This document shows, piece after piece, positions 62,306 to 64,000 of a stretch of DNA of 64,000 nucleotides (positions are counted from its first letter, which is position 1; every line of letters begins with the position of its first letter). Below the pieces are notes generated by a model. That model searched no databases. It saw only the letters and a list, made by a program, of their open reading frames with translations, and had not been told where the DNA came from. Made by a program: the position numbers and the translations under genes. The DNA lies in the NCBI RefSeq assembly GCF_014203535.1, contig NZ_JACHJI010000013.1, positions 1-64,000 of the forward strand, read 5' to 3'. The stretch comes from Streptomyces griseomycini (GTDB lineage Bacteria > Actinomycetota > Actinomycetes > Streptomycetales > Streptomycetaceae).

Positions 62306-63751
62306 TCAGGCGTCCCGGTACGCCTCCAGCAGCCGCAGCCAGACCTCGCTGATCGTCGGGTACGAGGGGACCGCGTGCCACAGGCGGCCGACCGGGACCT
62401 CGGCGGCGACGGCGACGGTCGCGGAGTGGAGGAGTTCGCCGACGCCGGGGCCGACGAAGGTGACGCCGCGCAGGATCTCGTCGTCGAGGTCGACGACCAT
62501 GCGGGCGCGGCCCTTGTAGCCCTCGGCGTACAGGCCGGCGCCGGCGACCGTGGACAGGTCGACGTCGACGGCGCGGACGCGGTGCCCCTCCTGCTCCGCC
62601 TCGGCCAGCGAGAGGCCGACGGCGGCCACCTCCGGGTCGGTGAAGACGACCTGGGGGACGGCGGCGTGGTCGGCGGTGGCGGTGTGGGCGCCCCAGTCCT
62701 CCGCGTCCACGGGCTCGCCGGCGGCCCGGGCGACGATGGCGGCGCCCGCGATCCGGGCCTGGTACTTGCCCTGGTGGGTGAGCAGGGCGCGGTAGTTGAT
62801 GTCGCCGACGGCGTACAGCCAGTCGTAGCCGGAGACCCGGAGGCTCTCGTCCACGCCGAGCCATACGCCGGGCCTCAGGCCGACCGTCTCCAGGCCGATG
62901 TCGTCGGTGCGCGGGGCGCGGCCGGTGGCGAAGAGGATCTCGTCGGCCTCGATCCGGTCACCGCCGTCGGTGACGACCAGGACGGTGCCGTTCTCCCGGG
63001 TCACCGACTTCACCGAGGTGCCGGTGCGGATGTCCGCGCCGGCCTCGGTGAGGGCCTCGGCGACCAGTTCCCCGGCGAAGGGCTCCATGCGGGACAGCAG
63101 GCCGCTGCCGCGCACGAGGACCGTGACCCGCGAGCCGAGCGCCTGCCAGGCGGTGGCCATCTCGGCGGCGACCACCCCGCCGCCGACCACGACCAGCCGG
63201 CCGGGCACGGACCGGGAGCTGGTGGCCTCCCGGCTGGTCCACGGCCTGACCTCGGCGAGTCCGGGCAGGTCGGGCAGCTGGGCGCGGCTGCCGGTGCAGA
63301 GGGCGACGGCGTGCCGGGCGGTGAGGACCCGCCGGCCGCCGTCGGGGCCGGTGACGGTCACGGTGCGCGGGCCGGTGAGCCGTCCGTGGCCGCGGTGGAG
63401 GTCGGCTCCGATGCCCTCCAGCCACCGGACCTGGCCGTCGTCCTTCCAGTGGGAGGTGTAGGAGTCGCGGTGGGCGAGCACCGCGGCGACGTCCAGGGGG
63501 CCCTGGACCGACCGGCTCAGGCCGGGCGTGCGGCGGGCGTCGGCCCGGGCGATCACCGGGCGCAGCAGGGCCTTGCTGGGCATGCAGGCCCAGTAGGAGC
63601 ACTCGCCGCCCACCAGCTCGCTCTCCACGACCGCGGTGGTGAGCCCGGCGGCGCGGGTGCGGTCGGCGACGTTCTCCCCCACGGGCCCGGCTCCGAGCAC
63701 CACGACGTCGTAGGCGATGGGTTCCGTTCGCGTCGATTGCGTTTCCGTCAT
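62306..63751 (-). CDS. Pyridine nucleotide-disulfide oxidoreductase (class I flavoprotein)
   Basis: 481 residues from the ATG at 63751. FAD-binding VVVLGAGPVGENVADR, the redox-active disulfide GGECSYWACMPSKAL (C-x4-C), NAD(P)-binding LVVVGGGVVAAEMATAW, and YAVGDINYRALLTHQGKYQA near the second FAD contact. The C-terminal dimerisation domain ends with HAVPSYPTISEVWLRLLEA, carrying the His-Glu pair in a variant form. It resembles dihydrolipoamide and mercuric reductases; the substrate is not evident. It diverges from a thioredoxin gene across 118 bases. Confidence 0.92.
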   Translation of the reverse strand: MTETQSTRTEPIAYDVVVLGAGPVGENVADRTRAAGLTTAVVESELVGGECSYWACMPSKALLRPVIARADARRTPGLSRSVQGPLDVAAVLAHRDSYTSHWKDDGQVRWLEGIGADLHRGHGRLTGPRTVTVTGPDGGRRVLTARHAVALCTGSRAQLPDLPGLAEVRPWTSREATSSRSVPGRLVVVGGGVVAAEMATAWQALGSRVTVLVRGSGLLSRMEPFAGELVAEALTEAGADIRTGTSVKSVTRENGTVLVVTDGGDRIEADEILFATGRAPRTDDIGLETVGLRPGVWLGVDESLRVSGYDWLYAVGDINYRALLTHQGKYQARIAGAAIVARAAGEPVDAEDWGAHTATADHAAVPQVVFTDPEVAAVGLSLAEAEQEGHRVRAVDVDLSTVAGAGLYAEGYKGRARMVVDLDDEILRGVTFVGPGVGELLHSATVAVAAEVPVGRLWHAVPSYPTISEVWLRLLEAYRDA

Positions 63752-63869
63752 GGCGTCAGTCTGGTGGGTGGTGTGCGCGGTGGCCACATGGGTAGGGGCG
63801 CGGAATACGTGACCGGTCGGCCGTGTTGTGCCGACGGCCCGACCCGACACCAGGAAGAGGGAACACGCC

Positions 63870-64000
63870 ATGAGCAGCACCGTGGAGCTCACCAAGGAGA
63901 ACTTCGACCGGACGGTCACGGACAACGAGTTCGTCCTGATCGACTTCTGGGCGGCCTGGTGCGGTCCGTGCCGTCAGTTCGCGCCGGTGTACGAGAAGGC
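63870..64000 (+). CDS. trxA: Thioredoxin, N-terminal part (cut by window edge)
   Basis: The first 43 residues are present from the ATG at 63870, behind AGGAAGAGG. VELTKENFDRTVTDNEFVLI then DFWAAWCGPCRQFAPVYEK shows the WCGPC active site of thioredoxins. It would reduce protein disulfides in the cytoplasm and shares a promoter region with the disulfide oxidoreductase. Confidence 0.93.
   Translation, partial: MSSTVELTKENFDRTVTDNEFVLIDFWAAWCGPCRQFAPVYEK

Noticed and set aside
1..64000. CRISPR arrays, rRNA and tRNA genes
   Set aside because: No regularly spaced repeats, rRNA core sequences or complete cloverleafs were seen by eye.

Overview
The window is high-GC actinobacterial DNA. Strong third-position GC bias, GTG starts, Tat lipoprotein leaders, a mycothiol-type isomerase fold and a SpoIIE phosphatase/anti-sigma protein all point to Streptomyces or a close relative, most likely in a chromosome arm. 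I saw no rRNA, tRNA or CRISPR.

Left part (1-26 kb): a sugar ABC transporter operon (ROK repressor, ATPase, permease, partial binding lipoprotein), a methyltransferase-NUDIX fusion, a VanW/YoaR protein, a multidomain SpoIIE phosphatase, an MMPL exporter, a Tat multicopper oxidase, glgC and a NarL-type two-component system. Between them lies debris: IS256 and ISL3 transposase remnants, a universal-stress-protein fragment, a P-type ATPase fragment and a truncated copy of a pirin gene end.

Centre (26.6-38.2 kb): a complete enediyne warhead cassette, read leftward as unbL, unbV, unbU, pksE, hotdog thioesterase and flavin reductase. Genes overlap by ATGA or sit a few bases apart, except for a 76-base gap between pksE and the thioesterase. 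An AraC-type regulator converges on the cassette. PksE has the KS-AT-ACP-KR-DH-PPTase order that defines enediyne synthases. These enzymes would make the polyene/enediyne core precursor.

Accessory block (38.5-48.7 kb): a DUF899 protein, a secreted ScyD-like propeller, a methyltransferase, a short-chain dehydrogenase, two START/AHSA1 proteins, an MFS exporter, a DUF1428-like protein, an HxlR-SCP2 regulator, an unrecognised 398-residue protein and a UbiB-type kinase. They could tailor, export or give resistance to the product, but no classical P450, deoxysugar, aryl-unit or apoprotein genes are present. The START proteins recall CalC-type self-sacrifice resistance.

The 3' end of a pirin gene, with its downstream flank, occurs intact near 52 kb and as a diverged remnant near 25.5 kb, in the same orientation. 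These direct repeats bracket the enediyne region and may mark an old integration or recombination event.

Right part (48.8-64 kb): a maleylpyruvate-isomerase-fold protein, an AhpD-like protein, two small membrane proteins, pirin, a MarR pair, a TPR protein, peptide deformylase with a 162-base MITE-like element touching its stop codon, beta-carbonic anhydrase, pseudogene remnants, a TolB-amidohydrolase fusion, a secreted SGNH esterase, a flavoprotein disulfide reductase and the start of a thioredoxin gene.
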